Shown: positions 7,703-16,926 of the stretch, in pieces
Numbering within the stretch: position 1 is the stretch's first letter
How the letters are laid out: each line of letters opens with the position of its first letter
DNA from: Bin75 sp965212135
GTDB lineage: Bacteria; Nitrospirota; Nitrospiria; Nitrospirales; UBA8639
DNA: 64,000 nt
NCBI GenBank assembly: GCA_965212135.1
Contig: OZ243044.1
Span: forward strand, 434,001 to 498,000
Direction of reading: 5' to 3'
The notes under the pieces: generated by a model
Told to the model about the DNA's origin: nothing
What the model saw: the letters and a program-made list of their open reading frames with translations, nothing else
Databases searched by the model: none
Program-made: the position numbers and the translations under genes

Positions 7703-10700
7703 GGGCCGCTCCCTGTTTCGTCTGCCGGGCGCCTCTGTTCGCCGTCGCCTTACGTTCCGCCAGCACCCGCTTGTAATCCAACGGCATCACCTTCACAAAC
7801 TTGGGAAGCATGGTCTGCCAGGCGTCCAGGACCATCCGGGCTTTGCGGCTTCCGGTATATCGGACGTGGCACTCAATCATGGTTTCCAACGTGTGAACGT
7901 CTTCGGCCGCCACCACCTTCTCCAATGCCACCATGCCCAGATTACACCGGGATTCAAATTTTCCGTCTTCATTCAAAACATAGGCCGCACCGCCCGACAT
8001 CCCGGCGGCAAAATTTCGGCCGGTTTTTCCCAACACCACCACGACCCCACCCGTCATATATTCACATCCGTGATCCCCGGCCCCCTCAATCACCGCGCGG
8101 ACGCCGCTGTTTCGCACCGCAAATCGTTCGCCCGCCGTCCCGTAACAATAACATTCGCCACGAGTGGCGCCATACAACGACGTATTGCCAATAAGAATCG
8201 TGTCTTCGGGCTTAAAGGTCACGCCTTGGGGCGGGACCACAATAATCTTGCCGCCAGAGAGGCCTTTACCCAGATAGTCATTCGACTCGCCTTCGAGACG
8301 GAGGGTCACGCCGGCGGCCAAAAAGGCGCCAAACGATTGGCCGGCGGACCCTCTGAAGTGGATGGTAATGGTATCGGGACGCAATCCTTCTTCCCCATAT
8401 TTGCCGGCGATGCGACTGGACAGGATCGTTCCGGTCGTTCGGTCGGTATTACGGATGGGCAGATCCAGCGTCACCGTTTCTTGCCGCGCAATCGCCGGCT
8501 CGCACAATGTCACCAATTGCCGGTCCAGCACCTGATCCAACCCGTGGTCTTGCGATTGAACCTTGTGTGTCGCCACTTCAGGTGCAACGTCGGGCCTCCA
8601 CCGTAAGGGAGAGAGATCCAGGCCACTGGCCTTCCAATGGTCAAGGGCCTTTTTCACTTTTAATTTGTCACTGCGGCCAATCATCTCCGAAAACGTTCGG
8701 AACCCCAGTCGCGCCATGAACCGTCGAACCTCTTCCGCCACGAAGAAAAAGAAATTCACCACGTGCTCCGGTTGACCCGTAAACCGCTTGCGCAGTTCAG
8801 GGTCCTGGGTCGCGACGCCGACCGGACAGGTGTTGAGATGACACTTCCGCATCATGATGCAGCCTTCGACAATTAACGGCGCGGTGGAAAAGCCAAACTC
8901 CTCGGCGCCGAGCAAGGCCGCCACGACGACGTCGCGGCCGGTCTTCAATTGCCCGTCGGTTTCCACTTTGATGCGTCCACGAAGGTCGTTGAGGACCAAT
9001 GTTTGATGGGTCTCTGCCAGGCCCAACTCCCAGGGAAGCCCGGCGGATTTAATGGACGACAAGGACGACGCCCCCGTCCCGCCGGAATCACCGCTGATCA
9101 AGACTTTATCGGCATGCGCCTTGGCAACACCCGCGGCCACCGTGCCGACTCCCACTTCGGAGACCAACTTCACGGATACGTCCGCGGCGGGGCTCGCGTT
9201 CTTTAAATCAAAAATGAGCTGTGCCAAATCTTCAATGGAATAAATGTCATGATGCGGAGGCGGTGAAATGAGTCCCACGCCCGGCGTGGAAAACCGCATT
9301 TTCGCAATCACTTCATCTACTTTATGACCGGGCAGCTGGCCCCCTTCTCCGGGTTTTGCGCCTTGCGCCATTTTGATTTGCAACTCTTTCGCGTTGACCA
9401 GATAATGCGCGGTCACCCCAAATCGTCCTGAGGCCACTTGTTTGATATACGAATTTTTCGAATCGCCGTTCGGCAAGGGCATGAAACGGTCCGAATCTTC
9501 CCCGCCTTCACCCGTGTTGCTCTTGGCTCCGATCCGATTCATCGCGATCGCCAGCGTTTCATGGGCTTCTCGACTGATTGCCCCATACGACATGGCGCCG
9601 GTGGTAAACCGTTTCACGATTTCCCTGGCAGGTTCGACGGCGGCCAGCGGCAACGGCGCGGGCAAACAATGGAAATCCAGTAAACCGCGAAGATTCGACC
9701 GCCGTTGACTTTCATCATTCACCAATTGCGCATAGTCTTCGTACGTCCCGGCATCGTTGCTTCCGGCCGCATGTTGCAACTTGTAAATGGTCTCCGGATT
9801 CCAGTTATGATGTTCCCCCTGAATGCGGTAGTGAATCTCGCCGCCAAAGTCCAGCTGTCGAATGGGAACCGGCTCATACGCGACCCGATGGCGGCGCAAG
9901 GCCTCTTCGCCGAGTTCCCGCATCCCCATCCCCTGAAGACGAGAAGCGGTCCCGGTGAAATAGCGATTCACGAGTGTTTCATGCAGCCCGATGGCTTCGA
10001 AGATTTGCGCCCCGCAATAGGACTGCACCGTCGAGATGCCCATTTTTGAAAAGATCTTGAGCAGGCCTTTGTTGATGGCTTTGATAAACTTCTCCGACGC
10101 GGTTTCAGCGTCAATCCCTTCCGGCAAATAGCCTTCGCGTTCCAGGTCTTTATAGGTTTCAAACACGAGATAGGGATTCACCACTCCAGCGCCATAGCCA
10201 ATCAGGCACGCAAAATGATGCGTATCTCGCGGTTCACCAGTCTCAAGAATCAATCCGACTTCCGTTCGCGTGGACTCACGCACCAAATGATGATGGACCG
10301 CTGAAATCCCCAGCAAGCTGGGAATGGGCGCCCAGGCCTCGTTGACGCCGCGGTCACTCAATATCAAAAACTTGAATCCCCGCTGAATGGCCCTGGACGC
10401 ATCCTGACACAGTTGATCCACCGCCGCCCCCAGCCCATCCGCGCCGTCGGACACACGGAACAACAGGGACAACGTCTTGCTGACGAAATGAGGGTCTTCA
10501 ATTTCCCGGATTGTGGCCAGTTGCGCATTGGTCAGAATCGGCTGCTGAACTTTAATTCTGCGGCAGGCTTCTGGAATTTCCGCCGTGAGATTGGGCTTCG
10601 GCCCGATATTCGTGACCAACGACATGACCAACTGTTCCCGAATGGGGTCAATGGGAGGATTGGTCACCTGTGCAAAGAGTTGTTTGAAATATTTCGGCAA

Positions 10701-12254
10701 CAGTTGCGGCTGATTGGACAGCACCGCCAACGGAGTATCCGTTCCCATAGACGACACGGGTTCTTCGCCGTTGATCCCCATCGGCGACAACACCATTTTG
10801 AGTTCCTCCACGGTGTATCCGAACGCTTGCTGTCGCTGACGAAGGGTTTGGTGGTCCGGTTGAGGCACGCTCAACGGCTTCGGCAGTTCATCCAACGACA
10901 CGCGGTACTGGGTCAGCCAGGAGCGGTAGGGTTTGCTCTCGGCGATGTGCGCTTTGATTTCTTCGTCGTCAATAATGCGGCCCTGTTCGGTATCAACTAA
11001 AAACATACGGCCCGGCCGAAGACGGCCTTTTTCACGAATCTGCTTCGGGTCGGCCGGTAAGACCCCGGCTTCAGACGCCAGGACGACGACGTCATCCGTC
11101 GTGACCTGGTAGCGACACGGCCGCAAGCCATTGCGATCCAGGGTGGCGCCAATCCGTTTGCCATCCGTAAACGCGACGGCCGCCGGCCCGTCCCAGGGTT
11201 CCATCATCGAGGCGTGATATTCATAAAATCCCCGTCGCTCCACACTCATGTGCGGATTGCCGGCCCACGGTTCAGGGATCAACATCATCATGGCATGAGG
11301 CAGCGACCGGCCGGCCATCACGAGAAATTCCACCGCATTGTCGAGACAGGCGGAATCGCTTTGCTCTTCATAGACAATGGGGTAGAGTTTTTCGAGATCC
11401 TCGCCAAACAGGTCGGATGCCAGGCGACCCTGGCGAGCACGCATCCAGTTCACATTGCCGCGCAGCGTATTAATTTCACCGTTATGGACAAGATACCGAT
11501 AGGGGTGAGCCAGCGACCAGGCCGGGAAGGTGTTCGTACTAAAGCGGGAGTGAACGAGAGCCAGGGCCGAGATCATGCTGGCATCGGTTAAGTCCGGGAA
11601 AAACAGGCCGAGTTGCTCGGGCAACAGCATGCCTTTGTAGACAATCGTGCTGGAAGACAAACTGCAGATATAAACTTGGCCGCGTTCCACCAGCGCGGAT
11701 TCACGAATCGCCCGGGCAATGCGCTTCCGCACAATGTACAACTTCCGTTCAAACCGCGCTTCATTCAAAATGTCGCGAGCGATGAAAAACTGCTGGATGG
11801 CTGGAAGCGTTTTTTGGGCAAGCGTGCCAACGTGTTCGAGCTTCACCGGCACGTCGCGCCACCCCAAGAATCGAAGTCCCTCTTCGCGAATAATGGATTC
11901 AAAAAGGCCTTCGCATTGACGGCGAAGCTGTGCAGCCTGGGGAAAGAACGCCATGCCCACCCCATAGCCGGCCGCTTCCGGCAGATGAAGACCTCTGTCC
12001 TGGCAAACACGTCTAAAAAACTCATGCGGGATTTGCAGAAGGATCCCCGCGCCGTCGCCGGTACACGGATCGCAACCTTGTGCTCCGCGATGGTACAAAT
12101 TTTTCAAAATCTGCAACGCTTTTTCAACGATATCGTGGGACTGCCGCCCTTTAATGTCGGCAACAAAGCCAATGCCGCACGCATCCTTCTCAAACCGAGG
12201 ATCGTAAAGGCCCTGTTTGGGGGGAAAACCGTATAGTGGGCGGTGATCACTCAT
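7695..12254 (-). CDS. gltB: Glutamate synthase (NADPH) large subunit
   Basis: A 1519-residue alpha subunit. ATG at 12254 is chosen because the preceding 39 codons of open frame have no family likeness and place the catalytic cysteine too deep. From this start Cys26 of FEKDACGIGF becomes the N-terminal nucleophile after propeptide removal. An N-terminal class-II glutamine amidotransferase, central domain, FMN-binding synthase domain (GEGGEDSDRF, GAKPGEGGQLPGHKV, SGGTGASSLSS) and C-terminal GXGXG beta-helix (LSGGKIIV, GERFAVRNSG) follow in the usual order. Loss of ammonia is avoided by channelling it to the FMN site. Length is normal for bacterial GltB. It forms an operon with gltD downstream. 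Confidence 0.96.
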   Translation of the reverse strand: MSDHRPLYGFPPKQGLYDPRFEKDACGIGFVADIKGRQSHDIVEKALQILKNLYHRGAQGCDPCTGDGAGILLQIPHEFFRRVCQDRGLHLPEAAGYGVGMAFFPQAAQLRRQCEGLFESIIREEGLRFLGWRDVPVKLEHVGTLAQKTLPAIQQFFIARDILNEARFERKLYIVRKRIARAIRESALVERGQVYICSLSSSTIVYKGMLLPEQLGLFFPDLTDASMISALALVHSRFSTNTFPAWSLAHPYRYLVHNGEINTLRGNVNWMRARQGRLASDLFGEDLEKLYPIVYEEQSDSACLDNAVEFLVMAGRSLPHAMMMLIPEPWAGNPHMSVERRGFYEYHASMMEPWDGPAAVAFTDGKRIGATLDRNGLRPCRYQVTTDDVVVLASEAGVLPADPKQIREKGRLRPGRMFLVDTEQGRIIDDEEIKAHIAESKPYRSWLTQYRVSLDELPKPLSVPQPDHQTLRQRQQAFGYTVEELKMVLSPMGINGEEPVSSMGTDTPLAVLSNQPQLLPKYFKQLFAQVTNPPIDPIREQLVMSLVTNIGPKPNLTAEIPEACRRIKVQQPILTNAQLATIREIEDPHFVSKTLSLLFRVSDGADGLGAAVDQLCQDASRAIQRGFKFLILSDRGVNEAWAPIPSLLGISAVHHHLVRESTRTEVGLILETGEPRDTHHFACLIGYGAGVVNPYLVFETYKDLEREGYLPEGIDAETASEKFIKAINKGLLKIFSKMGISTVQSYCGAQIFEAIGLHETLVNRYFTGTASRLQGMGMRELGEEALRRHRVAYEPVPIRQLDFGGEIHYRIQGEHHNWNPETIYKLQHAAGSNDAGTYEDYAQLVNDESQRRSNLRGLLDFHCLPAPLPLAAVEPAREIVKRFTTGAMSYGAISREAHETLAIAMNRIGAKSNTGEGGEDSDRFMPLPNGDSKNSYIKQVASGRFGVTAHYLVNAKELQIKMAQGAKPGEGGQLPGHKVDEVIAKMRFSTPGVGLISPPPHHDIYSIEDLAQLIFDLKNASPAADVSVKLVSEVGVGTVAAGVAKAHADKVLISGDSGGTGASSLSSIKSAGLPWELGLAETHQTLVLNDLRGRIKVETDGQLKTGRDVVVAALLGAEEFGFSTAPLIVEGCIMMRKCHLNTCPVGVATQDPELRKRFTGQPEHVVNFFFFVAEEVRRFMARLGFRTFSEMIGRSDKLKVKKALDHWKASGLDLSPLRWRPDVAPEVATHKVQSQDHGLDQVLDRQLVTLCEPAIARQETVTLDLPIRNTDRTTGTILSSRIAGKYGEEGLRPDTITIHFRGSAGQSFGAFLAAGVTLRLEGESNDYLGKGLSGGKIIVVPPQGVTFKPEDTILIGNTSLYGATRGECYCYGTAGERFAVRNSGVRAVIEGAGDHGCEYMTGGVVVVLGKTGRNFAAGMSGGAAYVLNEDGKFESRCNLGMVALEKVVAAEDVHTLETMIECHVRYTGSRKARMVLDAWQTMLPKFVKVMPLDYKRVLAERKATANRGARQTKQGAARG

Positions 12255-12577
12255 GAAGTCTGACACAGTCGAAGCCCGTCGTTGAATCAGGCAGGCCCCA
12301 CTGTGCGCGCCATGCGTTGCGGGCGGGCCTGTCACGGTGGCGGCCTTGTCAGCAAAATGCGTCAAGACCATGCCGCCTCACTCACGCAAAAAGCAGGAGA
12401 ACCGGGGAGCATCGGAGACGAGATGTCAATCTACTGGATGCGCAAAAAGGTGTCAAGACAGACCCCATGAAACCCCGTCCCAGCGCTTGCGTTCGGCGGC
12501 TCAAGCATGGCTCAAACATGGAGAGCGCGGCATCCGCTTACCTTGACAACCACCAGGCCCTCACCTAGGATTCCACG
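12255..12577. other. Divergent intergenic region between gltB and the polyprenyl synthase gene
   Basis: About 320 bases without a convincing gene. Short open frames here lack ribosome sites and family likeness. It should hold the promoters for gltBD (leftward) and ispB (rightward). No hairpin repeat of the dispersed family and no recognisable riboswitch was seen. Confidence 0.6.
12543..12571 (+). promoter_or_regulatory. Possible sigma-70-type promoter upstream of the polyprenyl synthase
   Basis: A perfect TTGACA at 12543 is followed by a 17-base spacer and TAGGAT (4 of 6 matches to TATAAT). It ends only six bases before the ATG at 12578. If used, transcription would begin near the start codon (leaderless mRNA), or translation begins at the in-frame ATG 12617. 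A single-site match of this kind can occur by chance. Confidence 0.3.
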
Positions 12578-13585
12578 ATGGCCGATGGACAGCCAGCCGT
12601 TCAAAGTTCCCTCACGATGGATGCGGTCTGGGAGATCTACCATGAAGATCTCGAAACCATTGAATCGCACATTCGCCATCACCTGAATTCCGAAGTCCCT
12701 CTGATCAACGAAGTGGCCGCCCACATTTTCGATGGCGGCGGCAAACGCATTCGGCCGCTCCTGTTGAGTCTCTGCGCTCGCCTCACGGGATATGTCCCCA
12801 AAGAGGACTTGGTCCTCGGCAGTCTCATTGAATGCATCCATACGGCGACACTCCTCCATGACGACGTCCTGGATGAAGCCGCCCTTCGCCGAGGGCAACC
12901 CACCGCCAGCCGCATTTGGGGCAATCGGGCCAGTATTCTGGTGGGAGACTATCTCTACTCACAGGCGATGCAGCAGATTGCCGCATTTGAGAACCACGGA
13001 ATCAATGATACCATGGCCATCGCCTGCCGGAAGATGGCGGAAGGAGAAATTCTTCAATTAACCGCCAACCGACACCCGCTTGTGCCCGAGTCAAATTATT
13101 TACGGATTATCGAATACAAAACCGGCGCGCTGGTGGCGGCCGCCTGCAAAGTCGGAGCTATTCTGGGGGGAGCCTCTCCCAGGCAACAGGAAGGATTATA
13201 TCAGTTCGGTCTATCCCTGGGCATGGCCTTCCAGCTCGCGGACGACCGGCTGGATTATATGGCCAACGACAAAAGCTTGGGCAAACCCCTCGGACAGGAT
13301 TTGAGGCAAGGGATGGTGACGTTGCCGCTTATTCATTTATTGCAATGCCTGCCGGTTGAAGACCGACAAATCCTGGCCGCGAAAATTGGAACCGAAGCCG
13401 TTGACGAGCATCATTTGTTGTTGATCACGGCCCTCATGCATCAACATGGATCCTTGCAATACACCACGGACCGCTCCCACGAATACATCACCGCCGCTCT
13501 CTTGAACCTCGATGCCTTTGACGATTCCACGGCCAAGCGCGCCCTGACCGTCGTAGCCGATTACATGGTCAGCCGCAACCGGTAA
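12578..13585 (+). CDS. ispB: Polyprenyl (octaprenyl-type) diphosphate synthase
   Basis: A 335-residue trans-isoprenyl diphosphate synthase. FARM DDVLD at residues 95-99 (LLHDDVLDEAALRRGQPT) and the second aspartate-rich motif (LADDRLDY) about 130 residues later bind Mg-pyrophosphate. GGGKRIRP near residue 53 binds isopentenyl diphosphate. It makes the long polyprenyl side chain of quinones by sequential addition of IPP. The exact chain length cannot be read here. Homologues usually begin near MDAVWEIY (Met14, base 12617), so the first 13 residues are uncertain. Its 3' end overlaps the convergent UPF0104 gene by 25 bases. Confidence 0.9.
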   Translation: MADGQPAVQSSLTMDAVWEIYHEDLETIESHIRHHLNSEVPLINEVAAHIFDGGGKRIRPLLLSLCARLTGYVPKEDLVLGSLIECIHTATLLHDDVLDEAALRRGQPTASRIWGNRASILVGDYLYSQAMQQIAAFENHGINDTMAIACRKMAEGEILQLTANRHPLVPESNYLRIIEYKTGALVAAACKVGAILGGASPRQQEGLYQFGLSLGMAFQLADDRLDYMANDKSLGKPLGQDLRQGMVTLPLIHLLQCLPVEDRQILAAKIGTEAVDEHHLLLITALMHQHGSLQYTTDRSHEYITAALLNLDAFDDSTAKRALTVVADYMVSRNR

Positions 13586-14556
13586 GCCTTGCCCCGCAGG
13601 ACCGCCAGAAAGATCAGCCCGATGAGAATCCACATGATTTCGCGGATCCGGCGAATGAAGGCAAAGGCGATCCCCGTCGTCTCACCGTACCCCAGGCCCA
13701 TCAGCAAAAAAAGATAGCCGCCTTCTTGCGCTCCCAATCCACCGGGAATAAACGAAACAGCTCCCTTGATCAGGACGGCGGTCGCGGCAATTGCCAAAGC
13801 CACCAGCCAACCGACCTCCGCGCCAAGGAAATACAAAATCGCATAGACTTCGAACACCTCCGTCAGCCACGCAACAAAGTACACGCCAAGGGACACCGCA
13901 AACGTCTGGCGGCGCTGCCGGTAAAAATTGCGAACCGTCCGGTCTAACTCCAGAAACTGCGGCCGATACGCGTCAAGCCACGGCGATCGAATGCGGCACC
14001 GTTCCGCCAGCGTTAACAGCCCCATTCCAATGCCGTATCGCTGCATCAGCACAAACAGGAAGACGGCAAACATGAGCATCCCCAAGCTGACGAATGCGGC
14101 CAGGACACTGTAGATTCCTCCCCCGACGACCCACCACAACAGGCCGATCCCCAACAACATGAAGAGGATCTGCGCGATGGCCATGATTGTCTTGGCCGTC
14201 ACCACGGACGCAAGCCCGTCCACCATCGGGACCTCATAGCGCGTCAGAAGATAGGCCTTCAGGGGTTCGCCGCCAAGCATGGCCGTCGGAGTCGTCACGT
14301 TAATGGCTTCGCCGGACATTCTCACCATAAACAACCGGACAAACCCGACTCGACTCGCCCACGGACCCAAAATGAGAAACCATCCATAAGTATCAAGACC
14401 GTACACCACCAGGAGCGGGATGAGAATAATGCAGAACGCTCCAAAACCAACGTGTTCGGCTGTCTCCCATACCTGCGACGGGCCAATATGCCAGAGCAGT
14501 CCGCCCAGGACAAGCAAGCCTATCGTCAGCAACGCAATCCGGATCATGGGAGGCAT
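13561..14556 (-). CDS. Lysylphosphatidylglycerol synthase/UPF0104-type integral membrane protein
   Basis: A 331-residue polytopic membrane protein with about seven to eight hydrophobic helices. It carries the UPF0104 (MprF/AglD flippase-like) pattern: an amphipathic early helix, GGEPLKAYLLTRY, and GGLGAQEGGYLFLL near the C-terminus. Family members are found with lipid or glycolipid biosynthesis and, in MprF, translocate aminoacylated lipid. As last gene of the phosphonate/CDP-alcohol operon (105 bases after the CDP-alcohol phosphotransferase) it might move the product lipid across the inner membrane; that role is inference. No aminoacyl-transferase domain is attached. Confidence 0.8.
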   Translation of the reverse strand: MPPMIRIALLTIGLLVLGGLLWHIGPSQVWETAEHVGFGAFCIILIPLLVVYGLDTYGWFLILGPWASRVGFVRLFMVRMSGEAINVTTPTAMLGGEPLKAYLLTRYEVPMVDGLASVVTAKTIMAIAQILFMLLGIGLLWWVVGGGIYSVLAAFVSLGMLMFAVFLFVLMQRYGIGMGLLTLAERCRIRSPWLDAYRPQFLELDRTVRNFYRQRRQTFAVSLGVYFVAWLTEVFEVYAILYFLGAEVGWLVALAIAATAVLIKGAVSFIPGGLGAQEGGYLFLLMGLGYGETTGIAFAFIRRIREIMWILIGLIFLAVLRGKAYRLRLTM

Positions 14557-14661
14557 TCAGAACATGGGAACGGCACACACAACAAATGATGATTGATGCG
14601 TCAAGACATGTCTCAACTGTACGCCTCGGCTCACTGTCCGGAACACAATCTGAAGAGACCG

Positions 14662-16131
14662 TCAGGCTTGATGCGGCCGAAGCGCTCGACGAAGACTCCA
14701 CGCCATCAGCAAGGCAAACAGGCTTGCCCCCACGGCACCAAGCCATAAAAACCAGGACAACGCCCCCAAACAGGCAAACACCGCGACCACGACGGAAAAG
14801 TCACGGTTGGCCAGACGTTCAAGAAGCCAGGTAAAACGGGTTTGATGGACGAGAGCCAGGTCTCGCCAATGCCCCGGCTGAGCCTTGAGGGACAGGACCC
14901 GATTCACCGCCCACAGAGAAACCCCGTTGGAGACAACGGCAATGACGCCCAGCATCAACGGGAGGGGGCGTGCTTGCCAGGGGCCTGCTTGATAGGCGCC
15001 CCAGGCAATCCCGGCAAAAATCGCCATATGGACAATGTTGTCCGCCACAAGGTCGAGCGCTTGACCAAACGGCGATTCCGCAAAAGTCAGGCGCGCCACT
15101 TCTCCATCGCAGCAATCCATAATCACCGCGAACTGAAACAGGGCGGCTCCAAGAATACCCAGCGGATACGAGCCCGTGGCAAAACACGCCGCACCAAGAA
15201 GGCCGATGAGCAACGACAGCACGGTAATGGTAGTGGGCGAAACTCTCCATTGAAGAAAAAGCCGGCTGAACAGCCCGGAGAGTTTCCGATTCACATAACG
15301 GTCAACCATGCCATCCAAACTGCCTTTCGCGGTTTGCAGCGAACGGAACAGCAGGCGTTCCGCTTTACGCAGCCCGCCGGGTTCTCGGGCGTCTTGATAC
15401 CCATAGGAGGCAACAGAGAGCACGCGGACCGTTCCTTCCGCGGCGGCCTGCTCCAACGCCAACCGAATCGGACCCGTTGCCGGCGTTCTCCACGCACCGG
15501 AGATTCCGAATAAACGAACCGGCAAGACCACCAGATCCACGGCGGACGCAAACCCATTGACTGTGTCCACCTCCGGGACAAGATCGGAGTACTGCCGGTC
15601 ATAAAAGACCACTCGCGGTCGAAGTCCGCTCCGATGACGATCAACCTGCAACCGCACGCCCGGATTCGCGTCCCACCCCCAGTCACCAGGCCGACCGGTC
15701 GCCACCACGGCCCGTCCTTCTCGCCCCGCTGTTCTAAAAGATTCAATCAACGACGGAGTACAGACCATATGACAACCGAGAATGAGGCATGCCCCCTGCA
15801 TCTCATTCGCCAGGACCTCCCACGTCTGAGAATCCAACGGAGAAAATTCGCGAACAGGGAGCCAATGAATCGCCGCGTGAATACGATCGTCGCCGTGAAT
15901 CAGCGAACGAAGCGACGCCTCCTCATGGCCCGCAAGGATCAGAATGCGTGAAATCCCGCCACGCTGAAGCGTGAACACGGTTCGTTGAAACAGCGTCATC
16001 CCGCCAAGGCGGGTCAACGCCCCCACGGGGGATCGATCAGACCCCGCAGCCAAATCAAACACACCTGACGAGGCCAACAAGATGGCCGTATCAATGGTAC
16101 CCACCGCAGGTGTGTTCAGGGTTCCGTCCAT
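14662..16131 (-). CDS. CDP-alcohol phosphatidyltransferase with degenerate N-terminal nucleotidyltransferase domain
   Basis: A 489-residue two-domain protein resembling bifunctional IPCT/DIPPS enzymes. The C-terminal membrane domain (about 270-489) holds a perfect CDP-alcohol phosphotransferase motif: Asp339, Asp342-Gly343, Ala346-Arg347, Gly356, Asp360, Asp364, with about six transmembrane helices. The N-terminal 240 residues have the outline of a nucleotidyltransferase, but the LxAGxGxR loop is replaced by LLASSGVFDLAAG and the usual metal-binding Asp-His site by GCH, so it is probably inactive. It would transfer a phospho- or phosphono-alcohol from a CMP/CDP donor to a lipid acceptor. An intact cytidylyltransferase-like gene lies 36 bases upstream and could supply the donor. 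Confidence 0.82.
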   Translation of the reverse strand: MDGTLNTPAVGTIDTAILLASSGVFDLAAGSDRSPVGALTRLGGMTLFQRTVFTLQRGGISRILILAGHEEASLRSLIHGDDRIHAAIHWLPVREFSPLDSQTWEVLANEMQGACLILGCHMVCTPSLIESFRTAGREGRAVVATGRPGDWGWDANPGVRLQVDRHRSGLRPRVVFYDRQYSDLVPEVDTVNGFASAVDLVVLPVRLFGISGAWRTPATGPIRLALEQAAAEGTVRVLSVASYGYQDAREPGGLRKAERLLFRSLQTAKGSLDGMVDRYVNRKLSGLFSRLFLQWRVSPTTITVLSLLIGLLGAACFATGSYPLGILGAALFQFAVIMDCCDGEVARLTFAESPFGQALDLVADNIVHMAIFAGIAWGAYQAGPWQARPLPLMLGVIAVVSNGVSLWAVNRVLSLKAQPGHWRDLALVHQTRFTWLLERLANRDFSVVVAVFACLGALSWFLWLGAVGASLFALLMAWSLRRALRPHQA

Positions 16132-16167
16132 CGGTCACATCCCGCGCAAAGCCGCTGCGATGTCTGG

Positions 16168-16926
16168 TCAGACATGGGCCTTGCGTTTTCCCAAATCTCC
16201 CGGTTCTCCCAAACGAGGTAAAATATGGGTTCTGGCCCGTTCCACGTCTTCAGGGAAATCAATTTCAATCCAAGGAAGCCCGCCGATTTTCTCAAATCCG
16301 ACCGGGATCTCATGAAAAAATTCTTCCAAGGCATCTTCATATTCAAGATCCAGAAGTCCCCGATTCACACACGTTCCCACCGAGCGAAGCAAGCTGGGCA
16401 CGGCGGCGTACGCCACGCGCAGAAATCCCACGCCTTCGCCTGCCGGATCATATTCTTTCGGGATATGCTTGGACAGCGCCGCCACGCGCCCGTCTCGCAC
16501 CGCAACCATGCATTCTTCCGTGCGTTGCGCCACCGTCTCATCCACCAACAGGGCGTTGGGAAACGGCGAGGTGAATAACCGGTCAAGGAGAGCGGGATGA
16601 AACAGCAGATCGGCATCCATGATCACCGCGTCATCATCCAACGCCTGCCGGGCCACCCACAGAGAGCCGATGCTCCCGCGTTCAAACTCGGCATTGACCA
16701 GACACGTCACGTCCAATGGGGAGGGATAGGCCGCCACGGCCTCATGAATCAATTCCCGCTTGTACCCGACCACCAGACAAATCCGGGTGACGCCCAGATG
16801 AAGCAGCGCGTCGAAATAGCGATACAGAAGAGGCCTGCCTCCGATTTCAATCAAACACTTGGGACGATATTGCGTCAGCGTATGAAGCCGCCTCCCGACC
16901 CCCGCAGCCAAAATGACCGCTTTCAT
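16168..16926 (-). CDS. Nucleotidyltransferase, probable CTP-dependent (PntC/LicC-like)
   Basis: A 252-residue single-domain enzyme. The N-terminal LAAGVGRRL loop, RPKCLIEIGGRPLL, and a metal-binding MDADLLF segment at about residues 98-104 are intact, and it ends in a WIEIDFPEDVERA segment typical of the sugar/choline/phosphonate cytidylyltransferases. It shares a four-base stop/start overlap with the aminotransferase upstream, so the two are co-translated. By context it may activate 2-aminoethylphosphonate (or taurine-like amine) as the CMP derivative for the adjacent CDP-alcohol phosphotransferase. A sugar-1-phosphate nucleotidyltransferase is the alternative. Confidence 0.8.
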   Translation of the reverse strand: MKAVILAAGVGRRLHTLTQYRPKCLIEIGGRPLLYRYFDALLHLGVTRICLVVGYKRELIHEAVAAYPSPLDVTCLVNAEFERGSIGSLWVARQALDDDAVIMDADLLFHPALLDRLFTSPFPNALLVDETVAQRTEECMVAVRDGRVAALSKHIPKEYDPAGEGVGFLRVAYAAVPSLLRSVGTCVNRGLLDLEYEDALEEFFHEIPVGFEKIGGLPWIEIDFPEDVERARTHILPRLGEPGDLGKRKAHV

